Shown piece after piece: positions 48,480 to 60,115 of a stretch of 64,000 nucleotides of DNA. This DNA comes from Plectrocnemia conspersa. Lineage: Eukaryota; Arthropoda; Insecta; Trichoptera; Polycentropodidae. Numbering within the stretch: the stretch's first letter is position 1; every line of letters begins with the position of its first letter. Location: positions 310,001-374,000 of the forward strand of contig VTFK01000045.1 in assembly GCA_009617715.1 (NCBI GenBank). Direction: 5' to 3'. Both the position numbers and the translations under genes were made by a program. The notes under the pieces were generated by a model. That model was not told the origin of the DNA. It did no database searches and saw nothing but the letters and a program-made list of their open reading frames with translations.

Positions 48480-48830
48480 GCGTTTATAACATCTACTTGA
48501 TTGCCTCCATCGGGATTTTTTGTCACAGAATTGGAAAAACTAATAGTTTAGAGTCTAAGCAACATAACAAACTACTATGTCATCCGCATAAACTTTTTTT
48601 TACTACATCTATAATATTGTATTTTAATATTCACCCTTTAGTAACAGTTTATATACTTCTGTTGTTTCAAACGCATTTTCAAAATCTAAAAACAACGCAC
48701 CAATTATTCTATTTTTTATCTATTTAACAGTTTATATACTTCTGTTGTTTCAAACGCATTTTCAAAATCTAAAAATAACGCACCAATTATTCTATTTTTT
48801 TATCTATTTAACTACAAATAATAATTTGCA
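48480..48830 (-). pseudogene. LINE reverse transcriptase relic with duplicated motif A
   Basis: On the minus strand, IIGALFLDFENAFETTEVYK appears at 48794-48735 and again at 48711-48652 because of an 83-base tandem duplication. It matches motif A of LINE reverse transcriptases (LDFxKAFDT, catalytic Asp). Downstream, at 48591-48550, KVYADDIVVCYVA matches motif C (YADDIVV, catalytic DD). Motif B should lie between and is lost. YADDIV differs from the FADDT of the Jockey and CR1-like pieces in this window, so this is another LINE lineage. It is inactive. Confidence 0.8.
48645..48811. repeat. 83-base tandem duplication
   Basis: Unit 1 is 48645-48727 (83 bases) and unit 2 is 48728-48811 (84 bases). 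They differ by one substitution (aaaaacaacg against aaaaataacg) and one extra T. Such close identity inside a decayed LINE shows that the duplication is much younger than the element's decay. Confidence 0.97.
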
Positions 48831-49390
48831 TGTATTTCTCCGTTAAGTGCTTCTCTCGGAATCGTTATGGAACTTATAACAATAAATCTATATTTTCAAT
48901 ATAGATGTGTTTTTATTTTTAGTAGCATATTTATAAGTCGTTTCTTTACATTGTTTTGAACCATTCACTTTATTACAAAAAAAATTAAAATAGAATTTTC
49001 AAGAAATATGTTCTGCATATTGATTACATATTAAATAAATGGGTCGAGAATGAATTACAAGCATGCTAATAAATATTAATATATTTCTCTAAATCTTGTA
49101 TTATACTTTTTAAACATATATCGTTAGAGCTTACCTCTATATTGATTTTAATATAAATAGCTCCGAGAAAGCAACAAAATGTTAGTTTTCTATGGATATA
49201 AAAGTGAATACAGTTTATATCGTCGAATAACTTATTTTCACTTGCTTCAGTAATAAATTCAGTCGTACGTGTATTCATCGTATATATATATATATATACT
49301 ATTTTATTTCATTGCGGACACAATACGTGACACTGGTATTCAGAAATAATTATAAATAAATTTCAATATACACCTAAATAAATATTAATG
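48831..49390. other. AT-rich stretch with (TA)n
   Basis: AT-rich, with a perfect (TA)n run at 49281-49298. No coding sequence. Confidence 0.55.
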
Positions 49391-49394
49391 TGTA

Positions 49395-49760
49395 CTTGTA
49401 TGATGTGCTTACTTAGCGTCATAACTCACGAGTTCGTGAGTCTCCGCAATGGTGGGTGGCTGCACAAAGGGGTCAGCATAGAGATGAAATGGCTGTTATG
49501 TCTCCATGAATTATGCAGAAAGGGTGACCCGAAAGTCTAATGCCGCCTAGGCAGGTGTAACGTGACGACTTTTTTATTACGACTAATGTATGGACGATAG
49601 GGTCTCGAGCTTTGCCCCAAGAAATAATATAAAATCGTCTCGTCTTGAATTAAATTGACAGAACTACAAAGTAACGAAAAAAAAGTTGCAACAATTTAAT
49701 TTAACAAATCCGTATTTGTTGTGTGCGCTTTTCTAAGACGGCGAGGTTCAATTCAATTTT
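49395..49760. other. Candidate regulatory island with a small dyad
   Basis: A GC-richer block starting with the dyad ACTCACGA gt TCGTGAGT at 49424-49441 (8-base perfect arms) and continuing through gcaatggtgggtggctgcac (49447-49466) and aagtctaatgccgcctaggc (49532-49551). No open frame above 60 codons. Confidence 0.35.
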
Positions 49761-52700
49761 TCACTCAGACGTTATTTGATTGATAATCGTGAATCGGCAA
49801 GCAAAGAAAATGTAAAAATACAATTTTAAATAACGCAGCTACTAAAAATTCTAAAGCAATCTGTAAAGTACATTAAGTAAATGAATTCACATAAAAAATA
49901 TATTATATTTAGTAATATATATATAAATATATTACATCTAGTAGTTAAAAAATCTCAGATATAACATTTTAAAATAGACAAGTAACATATAATAATTGAC
50001 TTATTTTTTTAAATGTATAACTACATACATTCATTCCCAATTCTATGCTTGATGGAGGAACATCACTTTATAAAAAAATTTAATGAATCTGTACATAATT
50101 AAAATGCAAAAAGTTGTTTTAGATATTTATAGGATTTTTAAAGGAAGGATCCTCTAAGCTGACATTAAACAAATCAATGTGCAATATCAGCGTTTTAAGG
50201 AGCCGGATGACGACAGTCATAAGATCGAATGCTGTATTAATAAATTTTTCATTAATAAATAATGTGAAAAGTAGAGGGCTCAGGTTTCTTAAGGAACTCC
50301 CAAAAGAAACATATAGATTTTACGTTCAAAAGTCTTTGAAAATACTTCTTCTCTGTGTTACTGTATAATACTGTTATGATCTTAGCGATACATTTTAGTA
50401 AAAATAATTTTACAATTAGCTTAGATGCAATAAAAGAAAATTACTCTTTATTTAAAACAATATTATTTGATAAATCAAACGGCAACCTTTTTTCAGAATT
50501 TCACAAATTTTAAATCTGCATTTCAAAAGATCGATGGTTGAATTTTATTGAATATCTTCACGAACATCTTTAGAATGTTTGCTTTTTACAAATTCTAGTG
50601 CGACTTAAAGTGTTTTTCTTTTCAAATTTACAGTAAACTTGAATATTCACTCTAGCCTAATATGGAAAAACTAAAACATATTTAATATTTACTTGCACAC
50701 TATATATTGACTATTATATAATACACTGCTTTATTTTTGCTCTGATTCAAATGTCTCTAGTACTGAAATGTCAAACCAGGAATGAAAATATCCACATCAA
50801 ATATTTGTATATACCTTTGAAATTGCCTTAGCTTTGTTTCGAAAAAGGCACTTTGTGCCATCGTGACATTTCTAAGGCAAACATGGATGTCTGGACTCCC
50901 TTATTTGAGAAAAGAATGACATAAAAGCATTAATTAAAAATTTAATAAAACTCTGACAAAGAATATATATATTCTCTACGAGCCAAGTTATTTAAAGCCA
51001 GTTAGAGTCATAGTGTCGTGTTTAATGCAATTTATATTTCATTCATTGCTATGTTTTAAGTATTTTAAAAGTATTTGCTGATCAGTAACTCAATTTATAT
51101 TGAAATATTTTTTTATATTATATCATATAAATTACATATTTTTGATTTATTTTCAAAGACACTCTTTATAAGATAAATTTAAGTGCACATAAAGATTCAC
51201 AACTTTAAATAAATTATAATCAATATTGTTAATATCGTTTATTGTTTTAAATTTTCATAATCAACACAGCAGCAACTTTGTAGTAAAATAGAAAAAAGTA
51301 ATTTTAAATTTATATGAATCATTAAATAATAACCATGTTAAAATTCGTGAATATTACTATTAATAAAAGGTAAACAACCAGCTATATATAAGGTTAATAA
51401 TTAATAAATAGGGATGCATAGCTTTTCAAAATTATGATGCGGTATAATTAAGCATAGGTTAAATTGGCCGACCATTGTATTATTTTTTTATTTATGTATA
51501 AAACCAATTAGACCTCAAAGTTTTTTAATAAAATAAAATAGCAACTTGCAATTAAAATATGTTTATGAATTTTGCTGCGTAGCCAAATATTGATATTTAT
51601 TTATAAAATAGCAAAATATACAAAATCTTTGCAACGAATTTCCTACCTTATGGTAAAGACATTAAAAATTAATCAATTTTACTCACTACGTAGTGAATAA
51701 ACCTTCGGCACTTCACCTAAAAGGAAAGAGCTTATTAAAAAACTTTTTTTTGCGGCCAAATAACTCTCGCCATTTTCTTTCTGGAAAATTCACAAAAAAT
51801 GCCTCGTTTTTTTCCTAAAATAAACATTATTTTTTTCATTTTTCATTGTTTTTATAATAGTGTTAAATTAAATAAATCTAAATTGTAACTTTTTAATTAT
51901 TATTTTATGAATAGAAAACATAATTTCCATCATCAATAATCTAAGCAGAAAGTTGCCTGCGAGTCCTAAAAGTTTGGCAAACTGAACTAAATTATAATTA
52001 TCAAAGTTTGTCTTTATCAATGTTCCTGTCTCGATAAATACTCTGGCGATATGGTTTTTTTTAGAGCTTTGCTTTAAATTTCTAGCTTAACGCAACTTTT
52101 TTACAGAAATAAAAATATCTTTCTTTCATTTTTATTTTAAATTAAATTTAAACAATGATCCAAATGTCAAAAAAAGAGCATGACTTTCGCAAAACACAGT
52201 ACAAGTCAATTAAATAAATAGTCAAGATTCAGTTACATCGCGTTCATTTTATTTAATGTGCAAGATAACAGATTCAGTTATTGAATCAGAAGTTACCAGA
52301 GAACCAGTTCACTTAACAAATTCCCTTAATCAAAGTAGCTAACCACAATATTAGCTTACCCTTGAGTTTGGTAGCACTATTTTGTTGCTAAGGATTGCTG
52401 TTGGTTGTGAAGGCATTGAATACACAGTATGTAATTTGAGCAACGATCGAGACTGGCACATTTGAAGGCGAGAACCTGTGTTTATTCCCAGAATCGATAT
52501 TTTCAATTTAATTCGCTTTAAACTTATATAATTCTCATATTGAAATTCACTTTATCGTGTCATTTAATGTATCGTTACCAAAATTATCTTTAGAGATAAT
52601 TGCTTTTTTATGACCATTTGTATTTAACAATACAAATATTGATATATATGTGTGGATATATTTAAATAAATTTAAAAAGCATATAGTTGGGTTTTAAAGG

Positions 52701-52899
52701 ATCGATGCAACAATGGAAAAGTCTGTATAAACATGCATGTACATATATTCTTTAAGTATATGTGATTGATATAAAGCTTTTTAATTATAGAAAATCGATA
52801 CATGGATAAATAATATATTGCGGTGTTAACCCTAGCACTGAGTGGTGCTCATTCGTATCGTAGTTTCGGCTTAAGTAACCTTATACTTATTTATTCAAA
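49761..52899. other. AT-rich stretch with one repeat fragment
   Basis: AT-rich overall. Apart from the repeat fragment at 50191-50222, I see only modestly complex patches (51710-51800, 52330-52500) and no gene. Confidence 0.5.
50191..50222 (+). repeat. Fragment shared with the LINE at 57050
   Basis: The words taaggagccggatg and cgacagtcat match, with about four mismatches in 32 bases, the reverse complement of 57019-57050, which sits just upstream of the LINE relic there. Both can be read as R.KEP..DSH in the same frame. It is probably a scrap of the same LINE family. Confidence 0.55.
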
Positions 52900-53200
52900 G
52901 GGATGATGTGTTTGTGTGAGGACACTCCATTCTTTCTTCTTCGACACGAACCGAAGCCTCTCATTCATGCCACTAGTACACAAGGACCCACCCTCGTACT
53001 TGCCACGGAAATTTATTCATCGGTAGTGTGTGTGTGTGTGTGTATTTTGTCGAGGGAATAAAGGGAAATGTTGTTGGGTATAAATTTTTATGACACCCGA
53101 ACTGTGCGAATGGATGATAAACAGTCCCGGGCGCGCAGAGCCTTGGGGAATCCAAAAAAACAGTTGTTAACATCGAATTTTCACTTAACAGCCCAGTTTC
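52900..53200. other. Candidate regulatory island with short (GT)n
   Basis: A GC-richer block with (GT)n at 53026-53043 and the word cccgggcgcgcagagccttg (53127-53146). A 66-codon minus frame (52973-53173) has no domain. It fits the island series. Confidence 0.35.
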
Positions 53201-53890
53201 AGCCGTAAAAAATATTCGTCAGGTCTGTTGCGTCCGTTATATTTTCACACAAGGTGAAAAAAGGACGTGCCAATAATCGGTCTTCCCACGGTAATATATT
53301 ATATTATACATCCGTGCGAGTAATATAGAATTTCCAAAAAATATTTGCGCTTATGTATATAATAAACTTGAATATGATATACCACGAAATAATAATCAGT
53401 GTTGAAAGAACCATTAAAAATACACTTTTACATTTCTTTATTAATAAAATCTACTGTTTTTTTAATATTAAATTCCACATCAAATCTTTTGCGCTCGACG
53501 CAATGCATACTTTGCTCAGAAAATTAGCTCAATTTAAAATAATTTATGACAACCAAGAATTTCCGGGACTCACGTCGCAATGGTTTTTTCTTTGGCATTT
53601 CCATTGAGTTGCGTGATATATTATATTATAATGTCATATGACGGTGACGTCTGAAAGGATTTACGAAAAAAGTTTAGCGTACAAAATCCACACTGCATTG
53701 GAACGACTTTGCATATAGGCTAATAATGCCACACAAACTATCGACATAAAACTCGGTTATGATCAATGTAAATATTCTCAATCCGGGAACTCAAACCAAT
53801 CGTTATACGAACACAGTGAAGACTTAGGCTTCGATCCCACTATCATATTGCAAGGTAATATAAAATATTTACGATTATGTAGACTTGTAA
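53201..53890. other. Mixed noncoding stretch
   Basis: AT-rich with modestly complex parts (53490-53600, 53640-53850). An 84-codon plus frame at 53353-53607 is rich in Ile, Asn, Lys and Phe and shows no domain. Confidence 0.45.
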
Positions 53891-53914
53891 TATACGAGGG
53901 TTGTTCTGTAAGTA
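53891..53914 (+). mobile_element. Mariner-like terminus
   Basis: The sequence tatacgagggttgttctgta followed by agta matches the terminus at 55223 (tatatgagggatgttcggaa, then agtg) at most positions. It has the same orientation as that end, so the two are not a simple inverted pair. About 400 bases of moderately complex sequence follow, without a readable transposase. Confidence 0.45.
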
Positions 53915-54729
53915 AATATAAAAGAAGCGAGTTTTTACTAGGTTTGCAACACTGCTAGGGTTTATTTTTAGTGTGTATTCTCAATAACGTCTGTGTCTAT
54001 TTCTAATCCTGTTTTTTTCAAAAGTTTCACTTGACAATCATCACCAACTTGCTTCTTAACAAAATAGTTTCGTGAACTTAAAAAAGGATGAAGTGAATTT
54101 CTTTATTTTGATAGGCATGAAAAGAAAGAAAGCAAGCGTTAGACTCCTACAACATTAAAAGCAAATTAACTTGTCATTGCCATCAACATAAACAAATTGG
54201 CGATTTTATTTACCAGCAGATTCCCATTTCGCACTAAAGAAACGAATTATGTGGAAATGTCAACAAATATGTATTTTAAACTTTAATAAGTCAATCATAA
54301 CATAAAATGTTTCAGAAATATTTTATGGATTTTGCATCTGAATTTGACAGACATTTCTCGTATTTACGTTGATGCATTTGAATACTCTAAACTGCAAGTT
54401 TATATAAATATTTTATTATATAATGCATATAAATTAAGTGTATTTAATTTTTCCACAAAATATTGAAAGACGCATAATTAAAAATCATAAATCAACAAAA
54501 TTATTTATTCTTAATGGATGACAATAATTTATTTATTTTTTTGACATTTACTCGCAGACATTTCAATACTTTCGATCTACAATTTTTCACTCTTAGAATT
54601 TTGCGATAACTACGCCAAAAATCTGTCAATGTGACTTTCATGTACGCTTATTTGGTTTTTGAGATTTTTATTCTTTTCATTGTTTCATCTTATCTGCGCA
54701 ATTTTCCGTAAATGTATTATATCATTCTA
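53915..54729. other. Noncoding stretch after the mariner-like end
   Basis: Moderately complex to about 54260, then AT-rich. I could not read transposase motifs in any frame. Confidence 0.45.
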
Positions 54730-55220
54730 TGAGCGTTTGTAACATATACATCTTTTATGCATACACTCGAGTATTTTTATCCAATGCTAAAGAAAAACTC
54801 TTTATGTCCTCGTTGCAACGACACGACACTGTCGTGTAGTCGGTTCGCCCCTGGCTATTTGCGAGCTTTAAGACCAGTGTGTTTATTAACGTGTATGCTA
54901 AGCATCTTACACATGGGAATTTGCATACTGTCGCAATCCTGCATCGCCCCAAGTCAGATGGCAAAAGTTAGTATTGACAAGGGCTTAATGGAGAAGTCGG
55001 ATGTGTGTGTATGTAATACATGTGTACATTGTATCAAATGCTCCTTCGTATACCGGTTTAATCACGAGAAGCAGTTTGTGCTGGTGTATTCGTGAACTTT
55101 ACTACGCTGTAAAAATAAAATATAGTCGCACATACCGATTGAATACACAGCTTTTGCACGAAACAGTCGGTTTGCGGGCGACCGGTAAATTCAACCGTTG
55201 CACAGTGGAGTCATAGATTG
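54730..55220. other. Candidate regulatory island with a Cys-rich open frame
   Basis: A GC-richer block. It holds an ATG-initiated plus-strand open frame of 112 codons (54757-55095), the longest ATG-started frame I trust as open. The product would be Cys-rich, with CPRC near residue 18 and a CVCNTCVHCIKC cluster near residues 83-94, and a hydrophobic middle. I do not recognise it. A minus-strand frame of 69 codons overlaps it. A perfect dyad ACACGACA c TGTCGTGT lies at 54821-54837. I favour a regulatory island with a chance frame. Confidence 0.3.
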
Positions 55221-55222
55221 AA

Positions 55223-55440
55223 TATATGAGGGATGTTCGGAAAGTGAGGATACAAAATCCATTATTTATTTATTTATACTTAAGAAGAGCCCTTCATTTT
55301 TTTTTCAATATAGTCACAATTGACCTCGATGCACTTGATTACACTAAAAACAAGTTTCTTGATTTCAATCTGAGTCAATCAACACAATAGCGTAAAGGAT
55401 TTCGAGGACCACACGGAACTCTTTTGTGACAAAACGGTCA
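55223..55440 (-). pseudogene. Mariner-like transposon 3' end
   Basis: The end of the element is the terminus tatatgagggatgttcggaa at 55223-55242. Inward of it, on the minus strand, the last codons of a mariner-type transposase read KKLVFSVIKCIEVNCDYIEK up to a stop at 55294-55296. Mariner enzymes typically end with KCIxxxGDYVEK shortly before the 3' terminal repeat, so both order and spacing fit. The sequence up to about 55620 is GC-richer and may hold more of the element, but I could not read the DD34D catalytic motifs. Confidence 0.65.
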
Positions 55441-56464
55441 CGGATATCATAAATCACCCCCATCCGTGACATTTCCAAAAATCCAATACGATCTTGAACG
55501 AGCAAACGTCGCTTTCTAAAGACGTAGACTTATTTCGCCATTCTACGATGTGACTGCAGCGATTGGCTGGAAGATCGCTGCATATATGCGATTGGCCAAG
55601 CCCGGACTCTCGAATAATATTTTCAAAAAAAGTATTTTACATTAAGTTTTCACTTACATAAATGTTGACTATATATGTATTTAAAAAAATGCTATAAACT
55701 ATATGAATACATTAAAAAAATATTGTATTTCAAATCACAAGATGAAGAAGATAAATGAAATAGCTGCTCAAGTGTCACTCGCACTAAACTGTGAAAGGCT
55801 TAAAATATGTAGTTGGTAAATATATTTTGTCAAGTTCAAAACCATTAATAAAATACTCGCGACTAACTATATACATGTTATGCGTATAAGCGTATTTTTT
55901 AAAACCAGTTATAGCATTCATTTTTAAACTGTGTTTTATATTATAAAATTAAGATTTTTTATATATTGTAAATATACAATGTATGGGTTACATTTTTCTC
56001 AATTTTTTATTCTTGAAATATTAAAAAAAAATTCTATATACATGCTCATTAAAAATATGCTTTTATCAATAGTATGTCTTCCTTTCAATATATTATTAAA
56101 TTTATTTTTTAAATATAATAGCAATAATATATTTGGGTATACCATAAAATATATTCTGAGTTTATTCGAAGCTTAATTATCCATTAATTGATTTTTCAAT
56201 AAGTAAAAGTAAAATTTTGACGTGTATTTTTAACACAAACGTAATTTGGGTGGGAGAAAACATGATAGTTTATGTTTTCCAGTCATTTATTTTCATCTTT
56301 CACTTACTGTAGAAATTGCAGCAATCTGCATTCGAGTCTTTTGGCGATTATTTTCCTGCTTGATGGGCAAATATAAATCGCAAAAACATCTACTTATGTA
56401 ATGTGGAGTTGGAGCGTTATGGACACATATATAAATATAATAATATAAAGCCATAAAAATAAGA
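55441..56464. other. Noncoding stretch
   Basis: GC-richer to about 55620 (atgtgactgcagcgattggc, 55547-55566), possibly still mariner-derived, then AT-rich. An 81-codon AT-rich frame at 55931-56176 shows no domain. Confidence 0.45.
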
Positions 56465-57010
56465 TAAAGCCGAGAATGCTGCCCTGCGGCACTTCGATTA
56501 TTCGATTTATTTTTTATTGAGACAGTAAAGATAATTAGTAATTATGCGGAAAAATTAAATAGGAACTTAAGCTTTGATTAGCTTATATAACATTTCATCA
56601 TGCCAAACAGTGGCGAAGGCCTTTTCTATAACTAGAAGGGCCATGTCCGTATCTTTGCTTATATTATTTTTTTATATATGTATATAATTGGTAGCTCTAG
56701 TGAGCTGGTGAGCCGAATGGCCTGTTCTAAACCAAAATTAAAAACTTGGAATAATTGCATTTACTGGAAGAATAATACATTTTAAAATAAGTGACTCGAA
56801 GATTTTATTGAGCGTTGATAGAAGACCAATTGGTATATATATATTTATATACCTTTGCGGATTTCCAACAAACGGAAAAGTGTCCAATGTTTTAACAATC
56901 TTTAAAAAGGTTTCTGAAGAAATTGCGCTTTTTGTATATTTTCTATTCTATTTGCATCTGGGGTCTTCCTGATCTTACAAATTGCGTCCTCTGTTGATGT
57001 CTCTTAAAAC
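56465..57010 (-). pseudogene. LINE reverse transcriptase relic
   Basis: The minus strand reads, in order, AICKIRKTPDANRIENI near 56995-56945 (fits KAPGxDGIxN), IPIGLLSTLNKIFESLIL at 56838-56785 (fits YRPISLLSxxxKIFE), FRTGHSAHQLTRATN at 56732-56688 (fits FGFRxGHSxxxQL), DMALLVIEKAFATVWHDEML at 56652-56593 (motif A, with D to A at the FDTVWH position and the strand Asp replaced by Val) and VPQGSILG at 56492-56469 (motif B). Motif C and the thumb are missing, so the 3' part is deleted. Several stops interrupt it. It belongs to the Jockey/CR1 group of LINEs; I cannot name the family. Confidence 0.88.
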
Positions 57011-58289
57011 CAGGACGTCAATGGCTGTCGGCATTCGGCTCCTTAATACGCTTATTTTCAATATTTATTCATTATTTCTCTTTCTTACTATGAATTTTTA
57101 TAGGAGTGTAACTTTGCAGCCATATATATGAGAATTTTATCAGATTGCATTATTTTATATTATATAGCGGAGAATCGTTGCTTGTTATTTATATATCTAT
57201 TATAATAGTACTCGATTTATTCGAGTATTTTTGCTAACTGATAATGAGTATTTTGAAAATTTGATTAATACCGAAATAAATTTTTTTTAAATATTTCAGA
57301 AACAAAATAATTTAACGGTCCGGAAGGTTAAATTTGGCGTTTTGCCCGAAGTCGAGCTAGAGCGGTTACTATCAATTATTTTTTTTTCATAGTTCCATAG
57401 TTGATAGTTCCGGTTTGTTATGTAGTGGCTACGAAGAAATTTCTTTTGTGCTGACGACAGGTTCTTATCTAATTTTGGATGAACAAATTAAAAAATAAAC
57501 AAAAAAAACTTTAGGTTTTATGACTATGCAATAAACGTTGTAAATTTTACAGTTTTTTAACAATCTTTAAATAAAAAATTGTTTAAACATAGATTATCTT
57601 GAAAATTGTAATTTTTGCATATTTAATATTCTATAATTGGATATTTATGTTTTCATGTATCGAATTATGAAAAAAAAAGACCTTGTTTTAAAGTGTTGAT
57701 GTTTTACCGATCCCTAGCTTAAAATATAAAACCAAGGACGTTTTCATTTAAAGTAGTTCTTTCGAACCGTTTATTCGGCTTCGAAGAAAATAGAAAACGC
57801 TTGCAAGAATCAGAACATTGGTATATTGTTAGAAAAAAATATTCAAGAAGTTTCAAAATTTATTTTTTTCGAAGGAAATTTTTAAGTTCATCTATTTAAA
57901 TTAGAAGCCTTATCAAACGCGTTAATGACCCAACATTATGAATTTTTCCATACGGGAATAATAAAAACCAAAGGTGAAAAAAAAACAGTTATTAAATGCA
58001 GCCAATATTGTTTTAAAAGCAGGTGAAGTTAGTGATAATTGTCAAAAAATTATATAAGATTTTATTTATTTATTTTTACGAATTTGAATAAATATGAATT
58101 CAATGCACCGGAGAATGGTAGCTTGTTATTTATGGGGGAGCCATTTAGTGTCTGTGTTGTCTTCTCAAATTATTTTTTTGTGTATTGTTTCTAATATTTT
58201 TTTCTGTGTATAGTAATAATACAATATAATGTTTATTTTTTTGACCATCGTGACGCATTTGGGTAACCTATTTGGTCACGATAGTCTCA
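57011..58289. other. Mixed noncoding stretch
   Basis: Starts with the repeat scrap at 57019-57050 that matches 50191. The rest is AT-rich with a moderately complex part at 57310-57480. At 58245-58285 a loose inverted pair (catcgtgacg...ggtcacgatag) is visible. No gene recognised. Confidence 0.45.
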
Positions 58290-58870
58290 ATTAAATTTAA
58301 ATAAATAATTTAAATATATTTGATTGCTCACTTTTTTGATCCACTGTGCATCGGTTTGCAAGCGGAAAACATTGTGACCGAGCAAAAGAGCGTGAAATAT
58401 TTTCGATTGGGGCTCCTCTCCGTATCGCGCCGGTGCAAGCGGGCCACCGCAGCGGGAGCAGGTCGTTCCCCCATAAATCATATGACAAAGTCGGACACGA
58501 GATACACGAAAACAACTTTGGCTCGGCGGCCATTGTTCCAACCGGCGCGCGGCTGGAACTTGGGCTCTTGGCCCGGTGACCACAATGGGAAACTTGACAA
58601 CAATCTCTAGGTGAAACGGTGCCGAAGTTTAGCATAGGCGGATATTATTTTTGAGTCACCTTTACAGCAGCGACAACACGCTCGCAAATTGCACTAATAG
58701 CTCCGGGAAACTTTGACAGGTTTCGTTACAAAGAATCAATTTGGCGTGCAATGTGCTGGTCATAGAAAACAAATATCTTTTTTATTGAATTAAAAAGTGG
58801 CGCGCGAGCGAAACAAGTGTGATTAAAAAACTGATTGAAAACTGAACTGCCGTTGTTTATTTTTTGAACG
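58290..58870. other. Candidate regulatory island (largest CpG content)
   Basis: A GC-rich block with words such as gccaccgcagcgggagcagg (58443-58462) and aaccggcgcgcggctggaac (58540-58559). Four frames of 77 to 112 codons are open at once on both strands (58287-58635). None resembles a protein; simultaneous openness on both strands reflects composition. A CpG-rich distal promoter or conserved noncoding element is possible. Confidence 0.35.
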
Positions 58871-60044
58871 CTAGGATAGTGTTTCGATATTCCATCTGAC
58901 AAATTCGCTTTGATAAACTTTGTTTCGATAAAAAAAATTGGATACCTTTCAAAATGTTAAATGTTATCTATATATTTACAAAATAAAGAGTTATTCAAGA
59001 TGAAAAACGCAATTCCAATGCAGAATTTGTAATACCTTTTAAAGAGCTAGATTAAGAATGTATTACAAAATCATTTTTAATTAAAGCCTCAATGACTAAA
59101 TGATAAATATTATATAAGCTTTTTTAAAGTCTATATATATTTAATATAATATATAAGAAAAAAAATCTTACACCATTAAGCAAATCTTTACCTTAAACAC
59201 GCGTCTTAGTGGAAAATCCGATGTGAAGCATCTACGTCTAATTTGTATCCGGGAAAACTCACACACTTACTTAGACATTTGAGTCATAACTAAGGCTTTA
59301 ATACCAATATATCGAAAAACAGCTGCACAAAGCCTTTGGGCGACTATCGATCCTTTTTGCATAGAATTTAAAGCGTAGTTCTAATTTACAAACTGTTTAA
59401 AATCTACTCATTAAAAATATAAAAAGCAAGTGCAAATTGAATTTATGGCTCTGAGTATTTTATGTAATTTGCGTATTTAAAATAGTTTATATATAGTCAA
59501 TGTAAAATAAGTATATTTATGAATATTTATATTTTTCACCATTATTATTTATTAAATAATCCTATACCAGTAATAATAATACTTGATTATGATATTGCAT
59601 TTTAAAATACCTATAATTAATAATACCTAAGGAAAACATGAAAATACATTATTATTATTATTGCAAGCCTACCACTGAAACATTACAGGCTTTGACCAAA
59701 AGCATACCACAGTAGTAATACCCATTCAAACAAACAATCGGTTCTGGCAAATAGAAATTTGTTATTAATAAGATCGAAATAGTATTATACATATTGTAGA
59801 AATTCTTGTGTTGCAACTTGCAAACAATTAATATATTGTGTCTTCGACCATATTCAGATAACCTTGTTTTAAAATGGAACTATAGTTAAAAATATAAAAC
59901 GTTAAATTTAAATTGCTACAAAAATATTTTTTGCGCATAAAATATCTATACGTAATATTATTACAATAAAAAATCTGCCTAAATTTGAAATACCTTCAGC
60001 TAAAGCAGGAGGTATTTTTTATTAATTGAAAAGGATTTATAAGA
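58871..60044. other. AT-rich stretch
   Basis: AT-rich apart from a modestly complex part at 59190-59400. No gene or element recognised. Confidence 0.5.
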
Positions 60045-60115
60045 TGGAGCACAAGTGGGTAACCAACGGCCCGCAGGGTGGACCTGACCCAGTCCAAGCC
60101 CTCTGCTCTTTTTTA
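60045..60115. mobile_element. hAT-like terminal fragment
   Basis: The words gtgggtaaccaacggcccgc and agggtggacctgacccagtc resemble the GGGCAACC...GGCCCGCGGG end of hAT elements. No CAGGG start, partner end or transposase is visible, so only a scrap remains. Confidence 0.4.

Noticed and set aside
50240..50320. Possible GVPQ-type reverse-transcriptase motif B on the minus strand
   Set aside because: Reading it needs several ad hoc frameshifts, and no neighbouring motif supports it beyond the scrap at 50191.
58287..58635. Frames of 77 to 112 codons, open at once on both strands
   Set aside because: Openness on both strands at once reflects base composition; no protein family is recognisable.
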